A stretch of 64,000 bases of DNA from assembly GCA_010645155.1 (NCBI GenBank), contig CM021318.1, forward strand, positions 4,613,823 through 4,677,822, given 5' to 3'. This DNA comes from Tigriopus japonicus (lineage: Eukaryota > Arthropoda > Copepoda > Harpacticoida > Harpacticidae). The translations under genes and the position numbers were made by a program. Below the pieces are notes generated by a model, which had not been told where the DNA came from, did no database searches, and worked only from the letters and a program-made list of their open reading frames with translations. This document shows, in pieces, positions 1-12,959 of the stretch. Positions within the stretch are counted from its first letter, which is position 1; each line of letters begins with the position of its first letter.

Positions 1-3000
1 ACAATTTACACAAAAGGGACTGCCAAAGCCTCTCGGAAGCGGTGCTAAGAAAAGTGAGCGATATGAAACACTCTGTGGAATTTCCCCGGCGACCCTGGTA
101 GGGTTATGTGTAGGAGTTTTGAATTTTATTTTTATTGTAATGACTAGGGAGAGCGGGACCAATTGCAAATTAAGAAGTGAGCGGGGCAATTTACCATTAA
201 TGCTACTTCACATCCGATAACAACAACAACGTAACTTTGTTACGAGGCTACATAGGTGCTCAAGAGAACGTCAGCTAGGCAGTTAACCAAAGTGGCAAAT
301 ACTTTCTTGGATGTACGAACTGAGCAGATACACTGACAAACACACACGTGAGCGTTGAGGGCTTTCAATTAAGGGTTACCAAGAAATCGTTGCATGCGGT
401 GAGGCTCTTAATTCTTGTCATTGTCTGATATGGTTTCCCCGGTTTTATTTAGCGGTTTCATACTTCCACCGCTCCTCAAAAAAGTTCGTCCAGCGAGTGG
501 GGCTACTAAACCTCTTGAGCGGCTCCGTTCATCATATTTCGAGCTCAATTTACCATTTTTATGACTGTCATTTCATGTGTTGCGTGTGTAGATCTTATAA
601 TATCTACTCGGTAAGTATGCATGCCGCCGCGACACCGGCAAAGCAACAAAAGCAGGACCAAGAAAAAGAACTACGACCCAAAGAAAGGGCTCTTCTCCGC
701 TTTATGTGTTTTGACATTAAATAATGCGGGAGAAGCAGTATCATGCTGCAAGAGATCCACAAAGATATGTAGTGAAGATTTGTGTGAGCAATGGGCATCA
801 AAGGCTCATCAATTCTTTTTCAACTTTTGAAGAACATGTACGAAAAAAGAAACGCTCTTAAAGCCTCATTTCAGATATGATACTTCTCTAGTTGTCAACT
901 TCTATGGCCCGGTCTCGGTCTCAAATTGAATTGTGGTGCCAATGGGCAACTCAGTAGATTTACGGCTCTACCAATACCAAACTATCATCTCTGAATGATG
1001 TCCGACCCATTATGTTAATAATACCAGGTGTGTCGATGCTGTTTTGGGTATCCATCGTCCATGGGTAAAGTAGCAGAGTACTAGACACTGATATGCAGTT
1101 AGTAGTCTAAGTTTTAACTATGGTTGGACTCGTCATTTTTCTTGGCTTGATAGAGTCAGGAATTGGTTTCAATTCGTCTCATCCAACCATGCAATTAAGT
1201 GCCATTGGGAGTTTGAGTGAGATCAGTCCAACCGTCCTTAAAAAAAAGAGTACTCCAATTGAACCTTGGTTGAATTGGTTCTATGATCAAGAAAATGTGC
1301 TTTTGACATGGTCGCCTTATCCTCTTGTAGATCCATTGAAATTAGCTTTCGAAAACCATGACGTGAGGTAAAAACAACGCCAATCATCGTGGCTCGAGCA
1401 TTGTCGAGCCATCCCTAATTGCATGGAGCATTACGAGCCAAATCGGAGTTGGCGAGCCCCTAATCGTGAGCTTTCCTGGGGCTCCAACAATACTCTGTAT
1501 GGCACGTTCATCGAGCTGCATGAATACTTGTCGCACAAATAGCTCTCGCTTGGTGGTATTAAATCAGATACCAGCAAGGCTGAGCAAGCTCAAGCTCATT
1601 TTTTCCCTTTTGATAGATATTTACGTATATGCGTTCCCCCGATCAATGAGATCACTCGCCGATGACAATTGTACGTACGGAGAACGGTTCTCGATTCTCT
1701 TTTACTGTTTTATACGTGAATTTCAAAGCCAGTAAGCCCTGAAACAGAAAATAGCTGAGACACGTTCAAAGTCAGTTCTAATGCTCTTACTTTAAAATAT
1801 ACGACCATGCGAGCTCATCGTGATGCACCATTCTACCCCATTCGCTCCCCTATACTTATGCATCCAATTGCGATTTCCACAATTGGTACCGCAAATTCTG
1901 GGCTCTCCGCAGTCCAAATGAGGTGTGCTGATGCTCATTATCTGAGCCGATATACATCTCAACATCTCCAGCCCTAAACAGGGAGGCTTGTGATTTACAT
2001 GCTGGATGACGTCGTGCCATGAACGCTGGTTTTCATCGTTCTACCGCAAAAAACAACCCGAGAGAATCATACTGTTGTAAACGTATATAGCCAACTATCA
2101 ATTGTTGGGGCCATTCTTCAAATGGTCAAGAGAGCTGACTTTCATCGGAGAATGATCAAGTCCTAGACTAAAACTGGATGGTACATGGTTGGAACCTAGT
2201 TCGTGGGTACGGAGAGCTTGTCATGGACGGACTATCTTTGGCAAAGCTCAATTAAAGTCAATGGCTAACTCCATCCAAGATTCTCACGGCAAAAACAGCG
2301 GCCAGAACCTTTGGGAAACTCATCAATCCTAGTTGAGCCTGAAAAAATGCAAATTGTCTCAAATAATCATAAGAGTACATGAGAGTGCGTAATTAAATCT
2401 GGAAATGTCTTATTCTTCCAGCTAATTAGACCAGTTAAAGCCGAGATAATAATACGTACATCTAATGTGGAAGGTAGATGAGCTAGAGAAGAAGGAAGAG
2501 GGAGACCTCACATTTCACATCGCCAACCATCTTAAGCCCAACCGCCGAGCTCAATAAGCGCACATTACTGCTATTAAAAGCAGATTGGCTTTTCTCTTCG
2601 TGTCTTGGGGCAAGGTCCAAGGTGGCCAAGTTAAGGCCGGGATTTAGTGCGCTTGTCGATGAGATCTTATAGCGTCCAGCTCTTTGAGACACCCGGTGCG
2701 TTAGTAGGTTTCGAGTTTTCTAACACTGTCCTTGTTTGGTGGTCCTTCCTCCATCTTCAACCAGGGGTAACACACACATGAAATGCAAAAATAATAAGAG
2801 TAATTTGATGAAAATATGGACTTTGAAGTCGAAAGAGAGAGGAGAAGAAGAAGAAATCTGTGTGAACGTTCGACACATAGTACATTATGTTATGGCTCAC
2901 AGATATAATTAATAAGGCCTGGCCAAGGCCGAGATTTTTGCCTTGCAAATGATGCTGCTGAAGGCATTTCATCTCGCTAAGTACAGTTCTTCTGTCTTCT

Positions 3001-3677
3001 CGGAGCTTTGCAATTTCCAAGATAATTATTTTGATCAGCAACAACTGTTTCTACTTTACGAAGAAGACGAAGGCAAAAAAAAGATTGCTCGACCAAAAGT
3101 CAGTTCAGAAGAAAGAGAGAGAGAGAGAGCCATGTTTGTGCAAAACTCTTTTCTTCCACTTGATTGGCCAAAGCAAGCACTTTTCATGCTCTACGACTAC
3201 CTGAAATGATTACAGGGCAGCCGATCATACAACCAACCCCGAAGGTAGAGCTGCAAGTACAAGAACATGAAGAAGAAAAGGCACCTTTTTTGTACCAGCA
3301 GCACCAAGAAGAAGCAGATTAGAGCAACACTTCTTTTTATACATATTACACACACAGTCGCACACAGACAATGTGGGGTATGTTGTACTGTACATGTCAC
3401 ATTGACCAGAGAGTGTAAGTATGCCTAGGCCTGAGGGGAATCCACCGGTTTCCCGACTGGCTCTGAAAAAATAGCATGGCTATGATGATGTTGAGGGCGT
3501 CCTCCCGAGGCTTTGAAATAGATACCAAACGGCAACCACTGTAATTGCTGGTTATTCAAAACAAATATCCTATCACTGTATGCTTCAGGAGAAAATGTTC
3601 TTTCTAACCACTCATTTTGGACCAATCCATGAAGGACACACATTTTAAAACAGAGGTGTTTCTTCTTTTATTCCTAG
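1..3677. other. Upstream of retn-like exon; no ARID exon recognised
   Basis: Probable intron or 5' flank of the retn-like gene. I searched the plus strand for the hallmark ARID peptides (PKRKEF, TPINRLP, NKKLWQEI, LQAAI) and saw none. A plus-strand ORF at 1120-1371 (83 codons) starts with a hydrophobic stretch (MVGLVIFLGLIESGIGF) and ends just past a GAG|GTAAAA donor-like site, but shows no family resemblance. A perfect 8-bp hairpin lies at 1390-1411. Confidence 0.5.
1390..1411. repeat. Perfect short inverted repeat in a CGAGC-rich patch
   Basis: TGGCTCGA and TCGAGCCA form an 8-bp stem with a 6-nt loop. Further CGAGCC or GAGCC copies follow at about 1433-1460, so the patch is locally repetitive. 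Confidence 0.7.
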
Positions 3678-4271
3678 ATGTCTTAGGGGGGAAAAGTCCG
3701 CCCCCGGGAATGAATCACGCCAATCCGCTCTCGGCACTCGAAATGACCCGATTGGCCCTCTTCAAAATGTACAATCAAGCCGGTCTGCCTCCACCGCCCT
3801 TGCGAGACCTACCTGGTCATCCTCCTGGCCTCACAGGGTTGGACGTGGGGCGTGCCATGGTGGCTGAGCAACAAGCGAGAGCCTTTCAAGCCGTTCGCGA
3901 AGCTGAGGAAGGCCGAAGGGAAAAAGAGAGGCATGAGCAAGAAAACCGAGCCGTGGCGGCTTTGGCAGCGGCCCGGGAAATGGAAAAAGAGCGCGAACAC
4001 CGACAACAGCAGCATCAAGAGCAACAAAATCAAGAGCACCACCAACAGCAACAACAGCAGCAGCAACAGCAACAACAACTGCATAATAACCACGAGCTGA
4101 AGGAAAACCATCGCAAAGACAAAGATCGCCGTAGTTCAGAGAATCATCTCAGAGATGATGACTCGGCCCTATCTCCGCCCCCGATGAAGCGGGAAAGACG
4201 TGACTCTTTAGAAGATAGTCGAAGAAACGGGAGTCCCATGGGCGGGGCAAACATCCGCATTTCGAGTAGAG
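3678..4271 (+). CDS. retn-like paralog, REKLES-alpha exon (partial gene)
   Basis: A 594-nt exon opening at an acceptor (TTTTATTCCTAG) in phase 1 and closing at GAG|GTAAGT in phase 1, the same phases as retn exon 6. It encodes DVLGGKSPPPGMNHANPLSA, then LEMTRLALFKMYNQAG, nearly identical to the retn helix. Next come a Pro-rich stretch, a long charged helical region (RAFQAVREAEEGRREKERHE), a 12-Gln run and a basic, Ser-rich stretch with SPPPMKRERRDS, a possible nuclear signal. It ends GANIRISSRG. Outside the conserved ends it differs greatly from retn, so this is a diverged copy and not a recent duplication. The reading frame is open back to an ATG at 3617, but homology and the acceptor argue for entry by splicing; an internal ATG at 3710 is the alternative start. 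No ARID exon was found upstream. Confidence 0.85.
4043..4078 (+). repeat. CAG/CAA repeat encoding 12 glutamines
   Basis: In-frame mixture of CAA and CAG in the retn-like exon. The interruptions suggest selection at the amino-acid level or slow expansion. The minus-strand ORF here (3809-4111, Leu-rich) is its shadow. Confidence 0.95.
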
Positions 4272-4350
4272 GTAAGTGTTCACGAGCCAAACGGTGCTCT
4301 TAGCTACAAATTCCACACCTCATCATGATTCATGATGATTATGTTTGCAG
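4272..4350 (+). other. Intron of retn-like paralog, 79 nt
   Basis: GT-AG intron (donor GTAAGTG, acceptor TTTGCAG). It lies at exactly the same codon and phase (after the first base of the Gly codon in S/N-R-G) as the last retn intron. Unlike that intron, it has in-frame stops. Confidence 0.88.
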
Positions 4351-4499
4351 GAGAGTCTGGAGAAAGTTCGTTGGTGGTGACACTGGAAATCAACTCTGTC
4401 ATGTATCAAGGAGTGCTTTTTGCTCAGCCAAAGAAGAACTCGAATTCCAATAATTCCCACTCCAAAGAGTCCTCCAAGGAGACGCGGATCTCCTCCTAG
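4351..4499 (+). CDS. retn-like paralog, terminal REKLES-beta exon
   Basis: A 149-nt exon after the acceptor TTTGCAG, ending in TAG at 4497-4499. It encodes GESGESSLVVTLEINSVMYQ followed by GVLFAQ, aligned with SLVVSLEINGVSYQGVLFAQ of retn, then a short Ser/Asn/Lys tail (PKKNSNSNNSHSKESSKE). The C-terminus is about 60 residues shorter than in retn and lacks the His-rich tail. The intact conserved core, good splice sites and lack of stops argue for a functional gene end and against a pseudogene. Confidence 0.87.
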
Positions 4500-4636
4500 A
4501 TTTTGGAACGTATCGATTCCCCAACGAAGACGAAGAACCGTTCTCAACACCGTAGTAGTAGTAGAAGTAGTGCTAATTTTACCACACTTCCAGCAGTACT
4601 CCTACGACACCAGCTCGAGCAATTTCTACAACAGTT

Positions 4637-4642
4637 AATAAA
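4637..4642 (+). terminator. Candidate polyadenylation signal of retn-like paralog
   Basis: AATAAA about 138 nt after the TAG at 4497-4499, in an AT-rich stretch. Position fits a short 3' UTR. Confidence 0.5.
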
Positions 4643-6597
4643 GGAATTAATAATCATATTAATCATGATGTAATACAACGTTGGTTTGATGTACTAGAAA
4701 AGAATCCCATACTGATCTCATTCAACTGTTTAGACAAACATACCCACATAAAAACATCCACACTTACATCCACAATACATCTTTCATTGGAACGTTCGTC
4801 TCACTGAAAAGCGACTTTCCACTTTCTTTTTCGTCTTATGTTTGTTTCCTTGCTTTCTTTCTCTCAGGGTTGTAAAACTAGGCATTAGTCAATTTAATTT
4901 CCCCTATTTATTTGCCCACAAAGAGAAGAGAATGAGGACCTGGTGAGCCCAAATTGCCCGACTTCATCTCCGTTAATTTCCCACCCCTTTCAAGGGGAAA
5001 GTGGTCTCAAGACACCCACAAACGGAACAAGTTCCCATCCTCACGTCGTTTTCTTTCTTCCATTGCCATCCATTTGAGTGAGATCCCAAAAGGGATGGAT
5101 GATGATGATGGCCACAACAAGACCGACCTTTTTCTCCGACTACTACGTACCTACTTCACTTCCTTCACTCCGTTCATTGGTTTGTCTGTTTCCTTATGAG
5201 ACCCCTTCCTTCATTTTCCAGATCATACAAATTCGACCCTCTTTTTACAATTGGACAAGTCGTGTCGGTAGAAAGCTTGTTTTGCCCCTTTTTGAGCTGT
5301 GATAATATTATCTATTTTTTGGAATTGTATTTCTTGCCCGTCTAGTGTTCCAATTGGACTGGAGTTTGCTGGATTCCTCTCACTCTCACTCACGTTCCCC
5401 AAATGAATAAGTTAAGGACAGGCAGAGAGGCTCTGATTTTAGTCCTAATTTGAGTTCAAGTTCTTGAGTGTAAATTTAAAATGAAAGAAAGCAAAGGTAG
5501 ACAAAGACAAACCTATGATTGACCCTCTCCACATTTGGCTCCGGAAGATTTTTCCCTTTTTTTTGTCAATCTGCAGCATTGCTCTCAATTTCCCATAAAT
5601 TCTAGACGTATATCTTGTGGTTAACAGCTTGTCTTTTTGGTCATGTTTCAAGTATTTTGTTGACAAACAAGACCAAACACCAACAAAATGACGACACCTC
5701 CTTTGTCACTCAAAAAATGCTGAGTTATCCATTAAAAATCCGCTGTCAATTTCTCCATGAGTAAATCCTCACTTCCATGGCGGTTGGAACTGTGTAAAAT
5801 GTACATTCGGATTTCTAAACCCATCCTATGCCAAATTGTTAACTTGCTCAGCCTGACTCGAATAAATCTGATGTGCTACTAAACCAGCTAAATTTGACTC
5901 TCTTTGGTTCAAAATGTACTTAAAACCTTCATAAAGGAACCCTGCAAAGAAAAGCAGCTTTGCGAACAATAAACGTCAATGTATAAGACAAATCCTAAGG
6001 AGCATTTGCCAAATTGGGACATCATATTTGAGACTAACAATAAAATTTGGGAATGATATGGCCATGACAAGAATGCCTGAGCATTCAAGACTCAGACATC
6101 ACCTCTCACTCTCATATTTGAGACCTCATCATACATTTTCTTCATCACTTTAGAAAAGCCAATATGTTTTCATTTTTGTGACAAAACCGCCAACCACTTC
6201 CATCATTAAAAAATCGGGTAATTTGAGCTCCAGGTCAAGTCCTTCTTGTGCTTGTTGTTGAGTTACTTGTAGACAACTATTGACCTAAAAAAACGGATGC
6301 CATTTTTCAATCTAATTTGAATGACATTGGCAGTATTAATGAAGTCGCGAGACAGGTCATGTACTCAGATGCCAAGAGAAAATGAGTGAAACTTCCCACA
6401 ATTTTTGACCGTTAGTAGTTGTTGTTGTAGTTATCCAAGAATGTGTTGGCGTTGTTCTTTTCGTTTCGGGATATTTGGCATGGCAAGGAAGACGATGAAA
6501 CGAGGAATTATTGGCGTTGTCCAGCGGAAGAAAAACTCGCGCCAACTTACTTCATTCACTTTTGGGTGGATCGAGTGAACGTCGGGGAAACGAACGC

Positions 6598-6637
6598 CAC
6601 TCACTCACTCACTCACTCACTCGCTCTCTCTCTCTCT
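6598..6637. repeat. CACT tetranucleotide then CT dinucleotide tract
   Basis: Compound microsatellite, about six CACT units followed by CT units. Confidence 0.9.
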
Positions 6638-9600
6638 TGAAACATTCTCAAGTTGACAAGTCAAGCAAGAGACAACTGCCTCAGTCCAAAACTGAGAACC
6701 CAAGTCGAGGACAACGAAAACCGCGGAGGATTTCCTCTCGATGATGTAATGAGACCAGGGGGATGGGTCAAACTTAGACAAAGCTACTTACAGTCTTGGT
6801 CGGCAAGTTTAAGGATCATGAGGGCTACAAGTTATACAGCTTTTTTTTCTGTGTCATCGAAAAAGCCTTATCAAAATGAAATTGATCTTGATGCCGTCAC
6901 AAATTTCGCTTCAGTAAACCAGCCGGAAGATTTAGGACTGTATTTTTGGTGGTTGAATTCGTCATGGCAAAGTTCGAGTTCGACGGCGATCAGTGTTTGG
7001 CCAAGTCTGTGTGCAGCTTGACCAGTTGTTAAAATGTCACTCGAGGAAGCCCAACTGTTCGGATCTGCAGTATCGTATGTGGACGCGTCTCATCATCCAA
7101 GCCGCTGATCCATCCACCAAACAGACAACTGCCAAAAAGGCGAAGAGCAATCATCTTCCACAATGCATTGTGTGCACTGCCAATTTCAAATTGAGGGAGA
7201 AACCGTCTTGTCTGTCTCCGTTTCAATCTCATGGCATTTGAAAATGAACAAAATGCCCTCCTATTGAGGGATATAGGCATGATTGATCGAGATAACTAGC
7301 CAATGAAAACGTGAGCCAAAGACAATTGGCCAACAGCTTTGAATCTCGCACTCTTCATAAACTCGCGACCATTCGTCCGAAAAATGGACATTGCTGACAT
7401 TCTGGAGTAACCTGAATGAAGCCAGACTCGGAAAATTCAGAAATTCAAGAAAACAAAAGATCAAATGAGCAGAGTGGGGACTATTACATAGTCGGTGGGA
7501 AGGTGAATAGGTAACTCCTATTTCAGTCTTTTTCTGTTCATACGCTAGAAGGTGCTCAGCATGGGGCAATTAGTACTGGAATCATCCACGACCACCAATG
7601 AATGCTCTCCAACCAACACAACAGCTTGGTCAATGGGCGCTCAAGCCAACTCAGCATGCATCATGCACAAATGGCCATGCAGATGCAATCAGAAGCCTTT
7701 AAGACTGAATACAGTACATACGAACCTACATACACACACACACTTTCATTGTTTAAACAAAGATTTTTGGAGGTGTCAATCGCTCTCTTGTTCTTCGTTT
7801 TGAGATTATCTAATATTATGGCACAAGGTCAAATATATTGGTTTTTATGGAAAGTAAAACAAAGCGAAGCAAGCTCTTTTTCTGTATCCTCGCCAATTGA
7901 GGAATAAACAGGAATAAGAGTTTGGTGAAAACAAAAAAGTCGAAGATGCTATTTCGATTCGATGATATCTTCAAGAGGCAAGATATTACAAGAACGAAAC
8001 AAAATGATTGCAAAGAAAGAGGAAGTAGGCTGCTGAATACAAGAAATATAAGACTTAAAAATAAAGTTTCAATAATCTTTAGTTTTGCAATGTTGTTTGA
8101 TTTTGCTAGATTCTGTTGAAGTCTTGGGAAATTTTGAGCATCAAGTCTCTCAACCTCGAGGAAGTTTTGAACTGATGAATGCTTCTCAAGTTCTGTTTCG
8201 TCTTATACGTTTCTCTTGAATGCAAACGAACCTTTTTAGCAATGTAATTACAGCTCTTCATAGTGCCTTCATTGGTGACGAGATCGCTCATTTGGTCAAA
8301 CCGATTTTTACTCATAGTTGGGAAAAGCCCGTCTTAGTCAGAGCCAGAGTGGCCCTATTCAAGTGGTAGATTGGAGCTGCCATCAAGCCACTCCAGACCC
8401 AACCAACAGCAACGACACCGGCAATGACAACGACATGGGTGACAGTTTTGAAAAGAACAATTGACCCCTCCCCCAAAAGTTGGCTTCAAGACCTGCTGAT
8501 TTATAGGTTGGTGTAAATATCACGATTGTCCTTTGTGAGCACCTAGATCAGTCAACGAAGGCATTTACCGTATTTTGAAGCACTCCAGGGAACGAAGAGA
8601 GAATGAGAAAGAGAGAAGCGCCATTGGACTTGACTCTGCCAATACATCAAATCACAACCTAAAGATAATCAGGAGAGTTTTCCCGATGTGCGTAAAATCT
8701 AGCAAAATTAGATTTTCGTTCTAACTTCTTTCCTCTTTGATGCTGCTAACGCCAAGATTGGCTTGAACGCTTTGGTTCTTGAACTTTAATCAAATTTGAA
8801 CCTTTGCTCCAATTGAAAACCTTAGGCTACAGTAAAGCCTGAAGTGATTTATTGAAATATATTATTAAAGTCTTTAGGCTACAGTATGTGCTTCTAGGTT
8901 ATGGTTATTCCGGTATTAAGTTGTCATGTCAGTCGGCTTCGATCCTAGCTCCCTTTCTGGACACACTCAACGGTGGATGGTTGTCCAAATGAAGCAGGAT
9001 GAACTGGACCTGGCTGATACTTAGTTTGCGCTTACTTGTCTTGAGCAGGAATTGGTGCTCATTTGTTTCGCTTTTATTCAAATATCTTGACGACAGTGCA
9101 CAGGGCTCCGCCTCCAATTTTGATTCTTTGGCGCCAAAAAAGATTCGAACATGACAATGACTTGACCGTCAATTTGAATGCTTAGAGTGAGCTTTCTCAA
9201 TGCGTTAAGTGAATGTGATTTTTCTAACAAACAACATTCCATCCCGATCCTTGAGAACCGCCCTAGCAATACAAAAAGAAGCGTTTGACACGAATTGCTG
9301 GACTGACTCATTTGGACTGTTGTACTCAAAAAATGGCGGTAGGAAAAAGCAGCCATTTTAAATAAATGAGACAGATTCATCGTGGCTGCAGTGAAGATGA
9401 ATTAAGCAAATGACTCTTTCACATATCACGTGTCCAAGCGCATTATCCGACATAATCGAGCCCTATCTTCCTGGCCAGGCGAACTCACAAGTATCCACAT
9501 GATGTGCATGCACATCTCCTGCCTCCCCATCATGATGAGAAATATTCTTGAGGCTACCGTATTCTTACATTGAAATACCACGTACAGTGAATAATTCTGT

Positions 9601-9834
9601 CGTCTAGCGAACTGTTATTGGCACTCGTTCACTTCTTGATAAGGTTACAAAATATGAATTGCAATAAGTAATCGTAATCAAATCGTTTCCCAATTCAATG
9701 GTCTTAATGGTAAGACATGGCAAGTCAAAATACAGCGCCCTTCATAGTCGGGTGAGAATGGTTTTCTGGATCGATTTGACCCGTCCGAACGTAGCACATA
9801 CTGCACATCCTTCTTCTACTCTAGCTGCTATTTT

Positions 9835-9873
9835 GACAACGACAACAACAACATCATCAACAACAACAACAAC
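9835..9873. repeat. CAA-type trinucleotide tract
   Basis: Imperfect ACAACAACA repeat interrupted by TCATCA. Confidence 0.85.
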
Positions 9874-10130
9874 TGAGATGGGGTGTGGGTGTTTCAAGGC
9901 GAACAGCACGTAGCTTCCTCCTTCCGTTTTCCCATCTTTCCCTGATTCTGACCGTTAATGATCAACCAAACATGAGCCATATCATGGATGGCTCTCGTCA
10001 CGCGCATCCCACAAAATGAACCCCCCTCGAGTCCTTCAGGAGTTGCCCTTTGTTGCTTCCAGATCGTTATGTTAAGGTTCTAGTTCTAGCGAAGGCATTT
10101 AAGAATTACTTTATATCACAGTGTTCGTTC

Positions 10131-10273
10131 AATGTGCGACAAGCACGATCGGCTGAGATTGCCGAGCTGCATGTCTTATTGGTTCTTCCAACCTCATGGC
10201 TTCAATTCATCGCGTCGTTTCGTTTTTCTCCAACTTTGCTTCTCTCACACACATGCTGCAATATTTCCCATGA
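10131..10273. repeat. Left copy of gap-flanking 143-bp direct repeat
   Basis: Nearly identical to 10398-10540 (two mismatches seen). It abuts the N run, so it is probably the overlapping end of two contigs that were not merged. Confidence 0.9.
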
Positions 10274-10397
10274 NNNNNNNNNNNNNNNNNNNNNNNNNNN
10301 NNNNNNNNNNNNNNNNNNNNNNNNNNNNNNNNNNNNNNNNNNNNNNNNNNNNNNNNNNNNNNNNNNNNNNNNNNNNNNNNNNNNNNNNNNNNNNNNN
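10274..10397. other. Assembly gap, 124 N
   Basis: Run of N. The ORFs that appear to cross it are artefacts of the gap and of the duplicated flanks. Confidence 0.99.
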
Positions 10398-10540
10398 AAT
10401 GTGCGACAAGCACGATCGGCTGAGATTGCCGAGCTGCATGTCTTATTGGTTCTTCCAAACTCATGGCTTCAATTCATGGCGTCGTTTCGTTTTTCTCCAA
10501 CTTTGCTTCTCTCACACACATGCTGCAATATTTCCCATGA
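10398..10540. repeat. Right copy of gap-flanking 143-bp direct repeat
   Basis: Same sequence as 10131-10273 apart from two substitutions; starts at the first base after the gap. Confidence 0.9.
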
Positions 10541-12959
10541 TCGTTCTCAATTCGAAAATGGTGGATTGGCGTGCAGAGAGGAAATAAGCAAAAAGCAGTG
10601 ACATCAAATGGGCAAAGAATTGTGGGCTCACCAGTCGATGGTATCAGGCAACATGAAGCCAGAATTCTGGTCATTGACGGTCCCTGATCTTACACAAAAT
10701 ATCTTTCCCATGGGATGTCGCTCAAGTGCTTCATGTGCTCACTGTCCATTTATTACGTTTGGAACAAAGTGCAGATCGAATTCGGAATATTGGAGGAGGG
10801 ATTAATATTTGACGAGAGTTAGTCCCCGAGGTTGTGCGTATATATATCTAGTATATCACCATGAGTTTTCGCCACCACTTGAGAGCTATCTTCGGCTAGA
10901 TACCGTATGTAGCAGTAGTAGTGGAAGGTATCGATATCTCATTGGAAAAGCATTGGAAGAGGAAGATGGACCCTGAAATGAAGAGAAGCCCAATAATTGG
11001 ATGTGAAAGAACACAGGGATCGCACACTACTAAGCTGGTAGATCGAAAAAATGACCACTTTCATCATTGTGTATCCCTCCACGATGCAGAGAGTTTTTGA
11101 ACACAACCTCCCAATGAAATTGATAGACCCAATGCGAGGGATGCATTTTGTTTGTGGACCATGACAAGATCAAGTCCAACACGAACGAATTTGGGAACCA
11201 CTTTGAATGCGACTTATTTCTGTTCACCCTTTCTCTCCAGTTCATCTCTTTATTGCTTCTTTGTGAAGGAGGCAGTGTCGTAATTGCGTTTTAATTACTT
11301 TGCCATGTCTTCATATCATTGAAGTCGTCGAGCTCAATGCTCAATTGGTCTTGACTCCAATAATAAGTCAACGACTATCTGGGCTCGGCCTCTATCTTAC
11401 AAAGCTATATAAGCATAAAGCTAAAATTTCCAGATTATTTTTTTTTGTCACCTGAACACCAGTTTTTTTCCAAATCGTTGTTGCTAAAAAAAAGAAAAAA
11501 ATAACCTTTCTACTTGGTGGCCGGTAACATTTCTTTGGATCACTTTCAAGTCGATGACACCCTATTGCCGGCATAATAGGATGATTTGCCTGGAATCTCA
11601 CTTGATTTATTATTGGCGCCAGATTTCTTAATGCCAATCCAGGCAGGATCTCCTCTTGTTCATTCAGAAAAAGCCACTGGAAGAAGTAGTTGAAGCAGTT
11701 TATAAAAGAGGTACATACAGTACTCAAACTTGGAGAAGTTGTTGTCGTCGTCATCGTAGAGTTAACGGCAGCAGCAGACGAAGCAATTGTGGCGCAGCCG
11801 CATCATTATCATCCCCATGTGCTAGTATATCAACAATAACAAAACGTGTAATTACAATTTAGGAAGACAAATTAATGTCGGGGTTCGTCTGGCTTGGTTT
11901 GTGTACGTGACCAACGAGTTCACAAGATTAATCTTTCTTCTTGAGTTCACATTGAAAGCGCCTTTACGAACGAGTGTTCCAGATACAAGACCGTCATGGT
12001 CTCCAGTTGAGCCAACCCGAGGACAGCAAGAGGAACACGGCACAAGAATTCGTGAGACGATTTCCAATATTGTCCATGCTAGTTTCGAGGTTTTGGAATG
12101 CTTCGAGTCCCCTCGGGAGAAAAACTTATCCAAATACCGACATGCATTCCTCGAAGAGGAGCAAGGGCAAAAAAACTATGTTTATGTGATTAATCTTAAC
12201 TTGGAACAAGGTGGGAACACTTGCATGAACAGCACCACAACAACAACTACAATATTTTCAACCAACTGAATTCATTGAGCTTTTTCCCGGGTTTCGAAAG
12301 GGAAATAAGGATTTTCCACTCTTAGCTGTATCAAACAATAGGTCATGTATCATGCCTGAAGAACTGGTGGAAAGTGGAAAAAAACTCGAGAAAAATGTCA
12401 GGGAATATGCGTCGTAGGGGTTACATTGTAGAGCATATTTCAGTCCATTTCAAGTTTTGACACCTCGCCATCGCTAATGCTTTTACAATCCGGTCATCTT
12501 CCTTGTCTCTTCCTCGGAGTCAAACCCATCAGACTCATTCAAATAAGGAGAGAAGAGAGAAAAGGCACACCATCACATTCTCATACTGTTCAGAACGTTA
12601 GGGTGGTATAGTTAAGCCCTTGTCCATCCTTCTCTGGCACTTTACGTACTTACGTAGTAGAGGAGGACATCCTCTCCTTTCTTTCAGGGCGAAACCTACA
12701 GTTGGAGAGGCATTGCTTTTGCCCTCCACCTCGATTCGGTTTGACCATCCGCAGAGTCGGTTATACAATCATAAAGTTCGTCTTCACCGCCAAACTCGTC
12801 AATTTCTCATGAATATTTCAAAACGCTTTCCCAACCGTCAAGTGGAGAGCTACATGCAGGAACTTCACATCCCTTGGGGAATTCAATGAATCGCTCTTGA
12901 CAAATGAAGATTTTTCGGAATGACATTTTTTGTAAGGCCTTTGTTTTGTATTGTTTATT
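10541..12959. other. Intergenic, no gene recognised
   Basis: No domain-bearing ORF. ORFs 11392-11754 (minus) and 11901-12269 (plus) are low in recognisable content, the latter ending in a Thr run from an ACA/CAA repeat at about 12233-12252. Confidence 0.6.

Larger units (their letters stand above)
4500..10130. other. Intergenic, no gene recognised
   Basis: Starts with the 3' flank of the retn-like gene. It contains a CACT/CT microsatellite at 6598-6637, a CAA-rich tract at 9835-9873 and a 13-bp direct repeat TTAGGCTACAGTA at about 8822 and 8875. ORFs such as 6653-7021, 7602-7907 and 9078-9380 have no recognisable domain and overlap others on both strands. Confidence 0.6.

Noticed and set aside
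1120..1371. ORF with hydrophobic start as a secreted protein
   Set aside because: No recognisable family and no supporting neighbour exon; a donor-like GAGGTAAAA at its end is not enough.
3617..3677. ATG at 3617 as start of the retn-like protein
   Set aside because: The sequence before 3678 translates to a hydrophobic stretch and contains the pyrimidine-rich acceptor TTTTATTCCTAG. The phase at 3678 equals that of retn exon 6, so splicing is the better explanation, although a start here cannot be excluded.
10050..10601. Long ORFs crossing the N run at 10274
   Set aside because: They exist only because N codons are read through and because the same flank sequence is present twice.
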